A stretch of 64,000 nucleotides of DNA from Blastomussa wellsi (GCA_947652115.1 OX393569.1:13457151-13521150); one strand, 5' to 3'. Positions 12,013 to 26,322 are shown, numbered from the stretch's first letter. Notes: generated by a model not told the origin, from the sequence alone. Numbers and translations: made by a program.

Positions 12013-15000
12013 TGTGTGTCTTTGCTACTGCAATAGAAGAAATTCGATTGCTAATCACAAGTGTTTCTCGGGGTAGCTCAGAAAAAATAAAATTATACCA
12101 TGAGGAAAAGAATAGGACTTTAATTTTTAAACAATTTCTTAAGCGCAAATAAAGTCAAAATAAAAAGGGCGCACTTTTATACCTTGGACGTATTGTTACT
12201 TTTTCTGTATCTATCACACTGATTTCGTCTTTTTTTCAAAATTCATTTTTAAGTGACCATTAAGTGAACGTTAAGCTAATTTATAAGACGATTTCCGCTG
12301 AACATAAATCCGGTGGAAAAAAGAACAATGTTGCGGACATTATTTACTTATTAGACTTATACACTTGTACTCACGCATCACTTGACGTTGCTTTTATTCT
12401 TGACGTCTCTGTAGACGGATCTTTATCACTTTGTGATTGGCTGACTTCTGAGTTATCCTGTAGAAAGTAAACACGACGTCGTATGTAATTGATGCCAAAA
12501 CAAGATCTGATGCAGTTTGCATAAGAACCTGTGTTTCTTTTTATTAATTCCGGTGGTCGAACACAAAGTTAAACTGTGCTTTGCTACGCGAAATAAGAAT
12601 ACAGGAGAGGATATTAGCGGCCGGTCACCCTTCCAGTTCGTAGCCCCGCCCAATAGAGCGCAATAAATTGCGAATGTTTCCTGTGTACTCGGGTCGTTAA
12701 TGCCGTAGTCAATATAGAGTGCGACCTATATATTTTGACGTTGGCGTCATGGCATGACATTTTTAGTAGCGCAACTTCTAAATAGGAAAAATAGAAGACA
12801 AGAAACTGTGGTTTTGATTCTCAGCCAATCAGATTGAGCGAACAAATTCTGAGTCTGCGCAGAAGGGCCGGAATTATGTTAAATACGAACTTCAAGAATT
12901 GAGATTGACTGGGGTCTGCGTTCTTGGTGCTAACAATAACAACCGGAGTAATAAATTCCAGTCCATCACTGGCACTTAAATCTGGTTTCTCACCTTGAAA
13001 TTCTCCTTGCCGTTTTCGATCTGTGTGTCTTTGCTACTGCAATAGAAGAAATTCGATTGCTAATCACAAGTGTTTCTTGGGTTAGCTCAGGAAAAATAAA
13101 ATTATAACATGAGGAAAAGAATAGGACTTTAATTTTTAAACAATTTCTTAAGCGCAAATAAAGTCAAAATAAAAAGGACGCACTTTTATACCTTGGACGT
13201 ATTGTTACTTTTTCTGTATCTGTCACCCTGATTTCGTCTTTTTTTCAAAATTCATTTTTAAGTGACCATTAAGTGAACGTTAAGCTAATTTATAAGACGA
13301 TTTCCGCTGAACATAAATCCGGTGGAAAAAAGAACAATGTTGCGGACATTATTTACTTATTAGACTTATACACTTGTACTCACGCATCACTTGACGTTGC
13401 TTTTATTCTTGACGTCTCTGTAGACGGATCTTTATCACTTTGTGATTGGCTGACTTCTGAATTCTCCTGTAGAAAGTAAACACGACGTCGTATGTAATTG
13501 ATGCCAAAACAAGATCTGATGCAGTTTGCATACGAACCTGTGTTTCTTTTTATTAATTCCGGTGGTCGAACACAAAGTTAAGGAGATGATATTAGCGGCC
13601 GGTCACCCTTCCAGTTCGTAGCCCCGCCCAATAGAGCGCAATAAATTGCGAATGTTTCCTGTATACTCGGGTCGTTAATGCCGTAGTCAATATAGAGTGC
13701 GACCTATATATCTTGACGCTGCCGTCATGGCATAACATTTTTACTAGCGCAACTTCTAAATAAAAAAAATAGAAGACAAGAAACTGTGGCTTTGATTCTC
13801 AGCCAATCAGATTGAGCGAACAAATTCTGAGTCTGCGCAGAAGGGCCGGAATTATGTTAAATACGGACTTCCAGAATTGAGATTGACTGGGGTCTGCGTT
13901 CTTGGTGCTAACAATAACAACCGGAGTAATAAAGTCCAGTCCATCACTGGCACTTAAATATGGTTTCTCACCTTCAAATTCTCCTTGCCGTTTTCGATCT
14001 GTGTGTCTTTGCTACTGCAATAGAAGAAATTCGATTTCTAATCACAAGTGTTTCTCGGGGTAGCTCAGAAAAAATAAAATTATTCCATGAGGAAAAGAAT
14101 AGGACTTTAATTTTTAAACAATTTCGTAAGCGAAAATAAAGTCAAAATAAAAAGGGCGCACTTTTATACCTTGGACGTATTGTTACTTTTTCTGTATCTA
14201 TCACCCTGATTTCGTCTTCTTTTTCAGAATTCATTTTTGAGTGACCATTAAGTGAACGTTAAGCTAATTTATAAGACGATTTCCGCTGAACATAAATCCG
14301 GTGGAAAAAAGAACAATGTTGCGGACATTATTTACTTATTAGACTTATACACTTGTACTCACGCATCACTTGAAGTTGCTTTTATTCTTGACGTCTCTGT
14401 AGACGGATCTTTATCACTTTGTGATTGGCTGACTGCTGAATTCTCCTGTAGAAAGTAAACACGACGTCGTATGTAATTGATGCCAAAACAAGATCTGATG
14501 CAGTTTGCATACGAACCTGTGTTTCTTTTTATTAATTCGGGTGGTCGAACACAAAGTTAAACTGTGCTTTGCTACGCGAAATAAGAATACAGGAGAGGAT
14601 ATTCGCGGCCGGTCACCCTTCCAGTTCGTAGCCCCGCCCAATAGAGCGCAATAAATTGCGAATGTTTCCTGTGTACTCGGGTCGTTAATGCCGTAGTCAA
14701 TATAGAGTGCGACCTATATATTTTGACGTTGGCGTCATGGCATGACATTTTTAGTAGCGCAACTTCTAAATAGGAAAAATAGAATACAAGAAACTGTGGT
14801 TTTGATTCTCAGCCAATCAGATTGAGCGAACAAATTCTGAGTCTGCGCAGAAGGGCCGGAATTATGTTAAATACGAACTTCAAGAATTGAGATTGACTGG
14901 GGTCTGCGTTCTTGGTGCTAACAATAACAAACGGAGTAATAAATTCCAGTCCATGACTGGCACTTAAATATGGGTTCTCACCTTGAAATTCTCCTGGCCG

Positions 15001-18000
15001 TTTTCGATCTGTGTGTCTTTGCTACTGCAATAGAAGAAATTCGATTGCTAATCACAAGTGTTTCTTTGGGTAGCTCAGAAAATATAAAATTATACCATGA
15101 GGAAAAGAATAGGACTTTAATTTTTAAACAATTTCTTAAGCGCAAATAAAGTCAAAATAAAAAGGACGCACTTTTATACCTTGGACGTATTGTTACTTTT
15201 TCTGTATCTGTCACCCTGATTTCGTCTTTTTTTCAAAATTCATTTTTAAGTGACCATTAAGTGAACGTTAAGCTAATTTATAAGACGATTTCCGCTGAAC
15301 ATAAATCCGGTGGAAAAAAGAACAATGTTGCGGACATTATTTACTTATTAGACTTATACACTTGTACTCACGCATCACTTGACGTTGCTTTTATTCTTGA
15401 CGTCTCTGTAGACAGATCTTTATCACTTTGTGATTGGCTGACTTCTGAATTCTCCTGTAGAAAGTAAACACGACGTCGTATGTAATTGATGCCAAAACAA
15501 GATCTGATGCAGTTTGCATACGAACCTGTGTTTTTTTTTATTAATTCCGGTGGTCGAACACAAAGTTAAGGAGATGATATTAGCGGCCGGTCACCCTTCC
15601 AGTTCGTAGCCCCGCCCAATAGAGCGCAATAAATTGCGAATGTTTCCTGTATACTCGGGTCGTTAATGCCGTAGTCAATATAGAGTGCGACCTATATATC
15701 TTGACGTTGCCGTCATGGCATAACATTTTTACTAGCGCAACTTCTAAATAAAAAAAATAGAAGACAAGAAACTGTGGCTTTGATTCTCAGCCAATCAGAT
15801 TGAGCGAACAAATTCTGAGTCTGCGCAGAAGGGCCGGAATTATGTTAAATACGGACTTCCAGAATTGAGATTGACTGGGGTCTGCGTTCTTGGTGCTAAC
15901 AATAACAACCAGAGTAATAAAGTCCAGTCCATCACTGGCACTTAAATATGGTTTCTCACCTTCAAATTCTCCTTGCCGTTTTCGATCTGTGTGTCTTTGC
16001 TACTGCAATAGAAGAAATTCGATTTCTAATCACAAGTGTTTCTCGGGGTAGCTCAGAAAAAATAAAATTATTCCATGAGGAAAAGAATAGGACTTTAATT
16101 TTTAAACAATTTCGTAAGCGAAAATAAAGTCAAAATAAAAAGGGCGCACTTTTATACCTTGGACGTATTGTTACTTTTTCTGTATCTATCACCCTGATTT
16201 CGTCTTCTTTTTCAGAATTCATTTTTGAGTGACCATTAAGTGAACGTTAAGCTAATTTATAAGACGATTTCCGCTGAACATAAATCCGGTGGAAAAAAGA
16301 ACAATGTTGCGGACATTATTTACTTATTAGACTTATACACTTGTACTCACGCATCACTTGAAGTTTCTTTTATTCTTGACGTCTCTGTAGACGGATCTTT
16401 ATCACTTTGTGATTGGCTGACTTCTGAATTCTCCTGTAGAAAGAAACACGACGTCGTATGTAATTGATGCCAAAACAAGATCTGATGCAGTTTGCATACG
16501 AACCTGTGTTTCTTTTTATTAATTCCGGTGGTCGAACACAAAGTTAAACTGTGCTTTGCTACGCGAAACAGGAATACAGGAGAGGATATTAGCGGCCGGT
16601 CACCCTTCCAGTTCGTAGCCCCGCCCAATAGAGCGCAATAAATTGCGAATGTTTCCTGTGTACTCGGCTCGTTAATGCCGTAGTCAACATAGAGTGCGAC
16701 CTATATATTTTGACGTTGCCGTCATTGCATGGCATTTTCACTATCGCCGCTTTTAAATAGGAAAAATAGACAAGAAGACAAGACAAGAAACTGTGGTTTT
16801 GATTCTCAGCCAATCAGATTGAGCGAACAAATTCTGAGTCTGCGCAGAAGGGCCGGAATTATGTTAAATACGGACTTCCGGAATTGAGATTGACTGGGGT
16901 CTGCGTTCTTGGTGCTAACAATAACAACCGGAGTAATAAATTCCAGTCCATCACTGGCACTTAAATATGGTTTCTCACCTTCAAATTCTCCTTGCCGTTT
17001 TCGATCTGTGTGTCTTTGCTACTGCAATAGAAGAAATTCGATTGCTAATCACAAGTGTTTCTTGGGGTAGCTCAGAAAAAATAAAATTATACCATGAGCA
17101 AAAGAATAGGACTTTAATTTTTAAACAATTTCGTAAGCGAAAATAAAGTCAAAATAAAAAGGGCGCACTTTTATACCTTGGACGTATTGTTACTTTTTCT
17201 GTATCTATCACCCTGATTTCGTCTTTTTCTTCAGAATTCATTTTTAAGTGACCATTAGTTGAACGTTAAGCTAATTTATAAGACGATTTCCGCTGAACAT
17301 TAATCCGGTGGAAAAAAGAACAATGTTGCGGACATTAGTTACTTATTAGACTTTTACACTTGTACTCACGCATCACTTGACGTTGCTTTTATTCTTGACG
17401 TCTCTGTAGACGGATCTTTACCACTTTGTGATTGGCTGACTTCTGAATTCTCCTGTAGAAAGTAAACACGACGTCGTATGTAATTGATGCCAAAACAAGA
17501 TCTGATGCAGTTTGCATACGAACCTGTGTTTCTTTTTATTAATTCCGGTGGTCGAACACAAAGTTAAACTGTGCTTTGCTACGCGAAACAGGAATACAGG
17601 AGAGGATATTAGCGGCCGGTCACCCTTCCAGTTCGTAGCCCCGCCCAATAGAGCGCAATAAATTGCGAATGTTTCCTGTGTACTCGGGTCGTTAATGCCG
17701 TAGTCAATATAGAGTGCGACCTATATATTTTGACGTTGCCGTCATGGCATAACATTTTTACTAGCGCAACTTCTAAATAGGAAAAATAGAAGACAAGAAA
17801 CTGTGGCTTTGATTATCAGCCAATCAGATTGAGCGAACTAATTCTGAGTCTGCACAGAAGGGCCGGAATTATGTTAAATACGGACTTCCAGAATTGAGAT
17901 TGACTGGGGTCTGCGTTCTTGGTGCTAACAATAACAACCGGAGTAATAAAGTCCAGTACATCACTGGCACTTAAATATGGTTTCTCACCTTGAAATTCTC

Positions 18001-18016
18001 CTTGCCGTTTTCGATC
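12013..18016. repeat. Higher-order repeat 3: six monomers A-(B/C)-B'-C'-D-E'
   Basis: Monomers start at 12013 (A), 13022 (B/C chimera), 14000 (B'), 15010 (C'), 15988 (D) and 17007 (E'). The second monomer has B diagnostics at its start (ctcagGAAAAataa, attataAcatg) and C diagnostics afterwards (ttCTTaagcgcaaat, aaaaaggAcgc, and the 31-bp deletion). One monomer was lost relative to the 7-mer. Confidence 0.85.
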
Positions 18017-21000
18017 TGTGTGTCTTTGCTACTGCAATAGAAGAAATTCGATTGCTAATCACAAGTGTTTCTCGGGGTAGCTCAGAAAAAATAAAATTAT
18101 ACCATGAGGAAAAGAATAGGACTTTAATTTTTAAACAATTTCTTAAGCGCAAATAAAGTCAAAATAAAAAGGGCGCACTTTTATACCTTGGACGTATTGT
18201 TACTTTTTCTGTATCTATCACACTGATTTCGTCTTTTTTTCAAAATTCATTTTTAAGTGACCATTAAGTGAACGTTAAGCTAATTTATAAGACGATTTCC
18301 GCTGAACATAAATCCGGTGGAAAAAAGAACAATGTTGCGGACATTATTTACTTATTAGACTTATACACTTGTACTCACGCATCACTTGACGTTGCTTTTA
18401 TTCTTGACGTCTCTGTAGACGGATCTTTATCACTTTGTGATTGGCTGACTTCTGAGTTATCCTGTAGAAAGTAAACACGACGTCGTATGTAATTGATGCC
18501 AAAACAAGATCTGATGCAGTTTGCATAAGAACCTGTGTTTCTTTTTATTAATTCCGGTGGTCGAACACAAAGTTAAACTGTGCTTTGCTACGCGAAATAA
18601 GAATACAGGAGAGGATATTAGCGGCCGGTCACCCTTCCAGTTCGTAGCCCCGCCCAATAGAGCGCAATAAATTGCGAATGTTTCCTGTGTACTCGGGTCG
18701 TTAATGCCGTAGTCAATATAGAGTGCGACCTATATATTTTGACGTTGGCGTCATGGCATGACATTTTTAGTAGCGCAACTTCTAAATAGGAAAAATAGAA
18801 GACAAGAAACTGTGGTTTTGATTCTCAGCCAATCAGATTGAGCGAACAAATTCTGAGTCTGCGCAGAAGGGCCGGAATTATGTTAAATACGAACTTCAAG
18901 AATTGAGATTGACTGGGGTCTGCGTTCTTGGTGCTAACAATAACAACCGGAGTAATAAATTCCAGTCCATCACTGGCACTTAAATCTGGTTTCTCACCTT
19001 GAAATTCTCCTTGCCGTTTTCGATCTGTGTGTCTTTGCTACTGCAATAGAAGAAATTCGATTGCTAATCACAAGTGTTTCTTGGGTTAGCTCAGGAAAAA
19101 TAAAATTATAACATGAGGAAAAGAATAGGACTTTAATTTTTAAACAATTTCGTAAGCAAAAATAAAGTCAAAATAAAAAGGGCGCACTTTTATACCTTGG
19201 ACGTATTGTTACTTTTTCTGTATCTATCACCCTGATTTCGTCTTTTTTTCAAAATTCATTTTTAAGTGACCATTAAGTGAACGTTAAGCTAATTTATAAG
19301 ACGATTTCCGCTGAACATAAATCCGGTGGAAAAAAGAACAATGTTGCGGACATTATTTACTTATTAGACTTATACACTTGTACTCACGCATCACTTGACG
19401 TTGCTTTTATTCTTGACGTCTCTGTAGACGGATCTTTATCACTTTGTGATTGGCTGACTGCTGAATTCTCCTGTAGAAAGTAAACACGACGTCGTATGTA
19501 ATTGATGCCAAAACAAGATCTGATGCAGTTTGCATACGAACCTGTGTTTCTTTTTATTAATTCGGGTGGTCGAACACAAAGTTAAACTGTGCTTTGCTAC
19601 GCGAAATAAGAATACAGGAGAGGATATTCGCGGCCGGTCACCCTTCCAGTTCGTAGCCCCGCCCAATAGAGCGCAATAAATTGCGAATGTTTCCTGTGTA
19701 CTCGGGTCGTTAATGCCGTAGTCAATATAGAGTGCGACCTATATATTTTGACGTTGGCGTCATGGCATGACATTTTTAGTAGCGCAACTTCTAAATAGGA
19801 AAAATAGAATACAAGAAACTGTGGTTTTGATTCTCAGCCAATCAGATTGAGCGAACAAATTCTGAGTCTGCGCAGAAGGGCCGGAATTATGTTAAATACG
19901 AACTTCAAGAATTGAGATTGACTGGGGTCTGCGTTCTTGGTGCTAACAATAACAAACGGAGTAATAAATTCCAGTCCATGACTGGCACTTAAATATGGGT
20001 TCTCACCTTGAAATTCTCCTTGCCGTTTTCGATCTGTGTGTCTTTGCTACTGCAATAGAAGAAATTCGATTGCTAATCACAAGTGTTTCTTTGGGTAGCT
20101 CAGAAAATATAAAATTATACCATGAGGAAAAGAATAGGACTTTAATTTTTAAACAATTTCTTAAGCGCAAATAAAGTCAAAATAAAAAGGACGCACTTTT
20201 ATACCTTGGACGTATTGTTACTTTTTCTGTATCTGTCACCCTGATTTCGTCTTTTTTTCAAAATTCATTTTTAAGTGACCATTAAGTGAACGTTAAGCTA
20301 ATTTATAAGACGATTTCCGCTGAACATAAATCCGGTGGAAAAAAGAACAATGTTGCGGACATTATTTACTTATTAGACTTATACACTTGTACTCACGCAT
20401 CACTTGACGTTGCTTTTATTCTTGACGTCTCTGTAGACGGATCTTTATCACTTTGTGATTGGCTGACTTCTGAATTCTCCTGTAGAAAGTAAACACGACG
20501 TCGTATGTAATTGATGCCAAAACAAGATCTGATGCAGTTTGCATACGAACCTGTGTTTCTTTTTATTAATTCCGGTGGTCGAACACAAAGTTAAGGAGAT
20601 GATATTAGCGGCCGGTCACCCTTCCAGTTCGTAGCCCCGCCCAATAGAGCGCAATAAATTGCGAATGTTTCCTGTATACTCGGGTCGTTAATGCCGTAGT
20701 CAATATAGAGTGCGACCTATATATCTTGACGCTGCCGTCATGGCATAACATTTTTACTAGCGCAACTTCTAAATAAAAAAAATAGAAGACAAGAAACTGT
20801 GGCTTTGATTCTCAGCCAATCAGATTGAGCGAACAAATTCTGAGTCTGCGCAGAAGGGCCGGAATTATGTTAAATACGGACTTCCAGAATTGAGATTGAC
20901 TGGGGTCTGCGTTCTTGGTGCTAACAATAACAACCGGAGTAATAAAGTCCAGTCCATCACTGGCACTTAAATATGGTTTCTCACCTTCAAATTCTCCTTG

Positions 21001-24000
21001 CCGTTTTCGATCTGTGTGTCTTTGCTACTGCAATAGAAGAAATTCGATTTCTAATCACAAGTGTTTCTCGGGGTAGCTCAGAAAAAATAAAATTATTCCA
21101 TGAGGAAAAGAATAGGACTTTAATTTTTAAACAATTTCGTAAGCGAAAATAAAGTCAAAATAAAAAGGGCGCACTTTTATACCTTGGACGTATTGTTACT
21201 TTTTCTGTATCTATCACCCTGATTTCGTCTTCTTTTTCAGAATTCATTTTTGAGTGACCATTAAGTGAACGTTAAGCTAATTTATAAGACGATTTCCGCT
21301 GAACATAAATCCGGTGGAAAAAAGAACAATGTTGCGGACATTATTTACTTATTAGACTTATACACTTGTACTCACGCATCACTTGAAGTTGCTTTTATTC
21401 TTGACGTCTCTGTAGACGGATCTTTATCACTTTGTGATTGGCTGACTGCTGAATTCTCCTGTAGAAAGTAAACACGACGTCGTATGTAATTGATGCCAAA
21501 ACAAGATCTGATGCAGTTTGCATACGAACCTGTGTTTCTTTTTATTAATTCGGGTGGTCGAACACAAAGTTAAACTGTGCTTTGCTACGCGAAATAAGAA
21601 TACAGGAGAGGATATTCGCGGCCGGTCACCCTTCCAGTTCGTAGCCCCGCCCAATAGAGCGCAATAAATTGCGAATGTTTCCTGTGTACTCGGGTCGTTA
21701 ATGCCGTAGTCAATATAGAGTGCGACCTATATATTTTGACGTTGGCGTCATGGCATGACATTTTTAGTAGCGCAACTTCTAAATAGGAAAAATAGAATAC
21801 AAGAAACTGTGGTTTTGATTCTCAGCCAATCAGATTGAGCGAACAAATTCTGAGTCTGCGCAGAAGGGCCGGAATTATGTTAAATACGAACTTCAAGAAT
21901 TGAGATTGACTGGGGTCTGCGTTCTTGGTGCTAACAATAACAAACGGAGTAATAAATTCCAGTCCATGACTGGCACTTAAATATGGGTTCTCACCTTGAA
22001 ATTCTCCTTGCCGTTTTCGATCTGTGTGTCTTTGCTACTGCAATAGAAGAAATTCGATTGCTAATCACAAGTGTTTCTTTGGGTAGCTCAGAAAATATAA
22101 AATTATACCATGAGGAAAAGAATAGGACTTTAATTTTTAAACAATTTCTTAAGCGCAAATAAAGTCAAAATAAAAAGGACGCACTTTTATACCTTGGACG
22201 TATTGTTACTTTTTCTGTATCTGTCACCCTGATTTCGTCTTTTTTTCAAAATTCATTTTTAAGTGACCATTAAGTGAACGTTAAGCTAATTTATAAGACG
22301 ATTTCCGCTGAACATAAATCCGGTGGAAAAAAGAACAATGTTGCGGACATTATTTACTTATTAGACTTATACACTTGTACTCACGCATCACTTGACGTTG
22401 CTTTTATTCTTGACGTCTCTGTAGACAGATCTTTATCACTTTGTGATTGGCTGACTTCTGAATTCTCCTGTAGAAAGTAAACACGACGTCGTATGTAATT
22501 GATGCCAAAACAAGATCTGATGCAGTTTGCATACGAACCTGTGTTTTTTTTTATTAATTCCGGTGGTCGAACACAAAGTTAAGGAGATGATATTAGCGGC
22601 CGGTCACCCTTCCAGTTCGTAGCCCCGCCCAATAGAGCGCAATAAATTGCGAATGTTTCCTGTATACTCGGGTCGTTAATGCCGTAGTCAATATAGAGTG
22701 CGACCTATATATCTTGACGTTGCCGTCATGGCATAACATTTTTACTAGCGCAACTTCTAAATAAAAAAAATAGAAGACAAGAAACTGTGGCTTTGATTCT
22801 CAGCCAATCAGATTGAGCGAACAAATTCTGAGTCTGCGCAGAAGGGCCGGAATTATGTTAAATACGGACTTCCAGAATTGAGATTGACTGGGGTCTGCGT
22901 TCTTGGTGCTAACAATAACAACCAGAGTAATAAAGTCCAGTCCATCACTGGCACTTAAATATGGTTTCTCACCTTCAAATTCTCCTTGCCGTTTTCGATC
23001 TGTGTGTCTTTGCTACTGCAATAGAAGAAATTCGATTTCTAATCACAAGTGTTTCTCGGGGTAGCTCAGAAAAAATAAAATTATTCCATGAGGAAAAGAA
23101 TAGGACTTTAATTTTTAAACAATTTCGTAAGCGAAAATAAAGTCAAAATAAAAAGGGCGCACTTTTATACCTTGGACGTATTGTTACTTTTTCTGTATCT
23201 ATCACCCTGATTTCGTCTTCTTTTTCAGAATTCATTTTTGAGTGACCATTAAGTGAACGTTAAGCTAATTTATAAGACGATTTCCGCTGAACATAAATCC
23301 GGTGGAAAAAAGAACAATGTTGCGGACATTATTTACTTATTAGACTTATACACTTGTACTCACGCATCACTTGAAGTTGCTTTTATTCTTGACGTCTCTG
23401 TAGACGGATCTTTATCACTTTGTGATTGGCTGACTTCTGAATTCTCCTGTAGAAAGAAACACGACGTCGTATGTAATTGATGCCAAAACAAGATCTGATG
23501 CAGTTTGCATACGAACCTGTGTTTCTTTTTATTAATTCCGGTGGTCGAACACAAAGTTAAACTGTGCTTTGCTACGCGAAACAGGAATACAGGAGAGGAT
23601 ATTAGCGGCCGGTCACCCTTCCAGTTCGTAGCCCCGCCCAATAGAGCGCAATAAATTGCGAATGTTTCCTGTGTACTCGGGTCGTTAATGCCGTAGTCAA
23701 TATAGAGTGCGACCTATATATTTTGACGTTGCCGTCATTGCATGGCATTTTCACTATCGCCGCTTTTAAATAGGAAAAATAGACAAGAAGACAAGACAAG
23801 AAACTGTGGTTTTGATTCTCAGCCAATCAGATTGAGCGAACAAATTCTGAGTCTGCGCAGAAGGGCCGGAATTATGTTAAATACGGACTTCCGGAATTGA
23901 GATTGACTGGGGTCTGCGTTCTTGGTGCTAACAATAACAACCGGAGTAATAAATTCCAGTCCATCACTGGCACTTAAATATGGTTTCTCACCTTCAAATT

Positions 24001-25029
24001 CTCCTTGCCGTTTTCGATCTGTGTGTCTTTGCTACTGCAATAGAAGAAATTCGATTGCTAATCACAAGTGTTTCTTGGGGTAGCTCAGAAAAAATAAAAT
24101 TATACCATGAGCAAAAGAATAGGACTTTAATTTTTAAACAATTTCGTAAGCGAAAATAAAGTCAAAATAAAAAGGGCGCACTTTTATACCTTGGACGTAT
24201 TGTTACTTTTTCTGTATCTATCACCCTGATTTCGTCTTTTTCTTCAGAATTCATTTTTAAGTGACCATTAGTTGAACGTTAAGCTAATTTATAAGACGAT
24301 TTCCGCTGAACATTAATCCGGTGGAAAAAAGAACAATGTTGCGGACATTAGTTACTTATTAGACTTTTACACTTGTACTCACGCATCACTTGACGTTGCT
24401 TTTATTCTTGACGTCTCTGTAGACGGATCTTTACCACTTTGTGATTGGCTGACTTCTGAATTCTCCTGTAGAAAGTAAACACGACGTCGTATGTAATTGA
24501 TGCCAAAACAAGATCTGATGCAGTTTGCATACGAACCTGTGTTTCTTTTTATTAATTCCGGTGGTCGAACACAAAGTTAAACTGTGCTTTGCTACGCGAA
24601 ACAGGAATACAGGAGAGGATATTAGCGGCCGGTCACCCTTCCAGTTCGTAGCCCCGCCCAATAGAGCGCAATAAATTGCGAATGTTTCCTGTGTACTCGG
24701 GTCGTTAATGCCGTAGTCAATATAGAGTGCGACCTATATATTTTGACGTTGCCGTCATGGCATAACATTTTTACTAGCGCAACTTCTAAATAGGAAAAAT
24801 AGAAGACAAGAAACTGTGGCTTTGATTATCAGCCAATCAGATTGAGCGAACTAATTCTGAGTCTGCACAGAAGGGCCGGAATTATGTTAAATACGGACTT
24901 CCAGAATTGAGATTGACTGGGGTCTGCGTTCTTGGTGCTAACAATAACAACCGGAGTAATAAAGTCCAGTACATCACTGGCACTTAAATATGGTTTCTCA
25001 CCTTGAAATTCTCCTTGCCGTTTTCGATC
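18017..25029. repeat. Higher-order repeat 4: seven monomers A-B-C-B'-C'-D-E'
   Basis: Monomers start at 18017 (A), 19026 (B), 20035 (C), 21013 (B'), 22023 (C'), 23001 (D) and 24020 (E'). Length (7,013 bp) and order match repeat 2. In B' the B-specific gactGctgaattc is present at 21445-21457, as in the 14000 copy but not in the 7996 copy. The D copy has GAAGTTGC where the 9984 and 15988 copies have GAAGTTTC. Corresponding monomers in different HORs resemble each other more than adjacent monomers do, which defines a true higher-order repeat. Confidence 0.85.
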
Positions 25030-25582
25030 TGTGTGTCTTTGCTACTGCAATAGAAGAAATTCGATTGCTAATCACAAGTGTTTCTCGGGGTAGCTCAGAA
25101 AAAATAAAATTATACCATGAGGAAAAGAATAGGACTTTAATTTTTAAACAATTTCGTAAGCGAAAATAAAGTCAAAATAAAAAGGGCGCACTTTTCTACC
25201 TTGGACGTATTGTTACTTTTTCTGTATCTCTCACCCTGATTTCGTCTTCTTTTTCAGAATTCATTTTTGAGTGACCATTAAGTGAACGTTAAGCTAATTT
25301 ATAAGACGATTTCCGCTGAACATAAATCCGGTGGAAAAAAGAACAATGTTGCGGACATTATTTACTTATTAGACTTATACACTTGTACTCACGCATCACT
25401 TGAAGTTGCTTTTATTCTTGGCGTCTCTGTAGACGGATCTTTATCACTTTGTGATTGGCTGACTTCTGGATTCTCCTGTAGAAAGTAAACAGGACGTCGT
25501 ATGTAATTGATGCCAAAACAAGATCTGATGCAGTTTGCATACGAACCTGTGTTTTTTTTCTATTAATTCCGGTGGTCGAAAA
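25030..25582. repeat. Terminal truncated monomer of the short-unit block
   Basis: This monomer follows the short-unit phrase order up to the gtggtcgaAaacaaatt segment at about 25571. It then switches to long-unit sequence (cgcagcaaggtgtctaaacg) after a short A-run. It has private variants: cttttCtacc, tatctCtcacc, attcttgGcg and aacaGgacgtcg. The last of these breaks the otherwise conserved ACGACGTCGT palindrome. It lacks the GC-box/TATA part of the promoter-like module because the deletion falls just before it. Confidence 0.8.
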
Positions 25583-25888
25583 CAAATTAAAAAAAAATCG
25601 CAGCAAGGTGTCTAAACGTGTACAAGATCTTGTGTGCAATAATGTTGCAATCGTTTGGCCACTGGGGGCTGATTCGCATACTCTGGTATCTTATCTTACG
25701 CACGCGCTGTAGACGCCAGAGGGTGATTTGTGGCCAATCGCGTCTCAGAATGAGCCGGCTTTTCTTTTAATCTGCGCCAATAACGTGGACGCTGGCCAAA
25801 CTCTGTCCCTAGAACTCGGGCCAGCCCCTATTTTTGGAGCGTGTGCATAGATTGTGTACCAATGCCCTGGCAGGCCTTACTAAACATT

Positions 25889-26322
25889 GACCGGGACCAG
25901 ATTACACACATACTTATTTTTACATGAAGGTCATTCTACGCGTTTTATTTCAAAAGAAAACATTTTATTCCAAACATTGGGAATCGAACTCGGGAAAATT
26001 CGACTCAGGATACACTCACTTACCACTATACCAACTGGACGCTAGCTGCCAGAAACCCAATTTTTTTTCAAGATTTATATTGCAAGCAAATTGTATACAG
26101 TACATTACTGCCCAAACCAAAAAGCGAAAGCTAACCGCAAGCAAACGGGAGTGGAACCAACCTGTAAGGGGACTAACCAGAAGAAAACTGGGATGGAACT
26201 AACCCAACCAAACTGGGTTGGAAATAACTTGAAGCAACCGACAGCCGTATGTTAATGATCTGCTGTTTTGGCCATTGCTACTTTATATAAATTATAATCA
26301 AATGTCTAATCTGGTCCCGGTC
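25889..26322. repeat. Inverted repeat pair inside long unit 1
   Basis: GACCGGGACCAGATTA at 25889-25904 is exactly complementary to TAATCTGGTCCCGGTC at 26307-26322. Weaker symmetry extends outward (ggtcttactt on the left, aagtcttccc on the right, in the 37 kb copy). The pair recurs in the other long units, where the intervening length varies because of insertions. It may be the ends of an old foldback element. Confidence 0.6.
25973..26050 (-). mobile_element. tRNA-like relic (SINE head or pseudo-tRNA)
   Basis: Read on the minus strand, it has an A-box-like TGGTATAGTGGTAAGTG followed by a B-box-like GAGTTCGATTCCC. The spacing and wording recall tRNA-Asp. The T-arm and acceptor stems do not pair well, so this is not a functional tRNA. 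It lies inside a long array unit and was amplified with it. Confidence 0.5.

Noticed and set aside
1..25029. CRISPR-like or plasmid-concatemer explanation of the regular repetition
   Set aside because: Repeats are about 1 kb and contiguous with no unique spacers, and the scaffold carries spliced genes.
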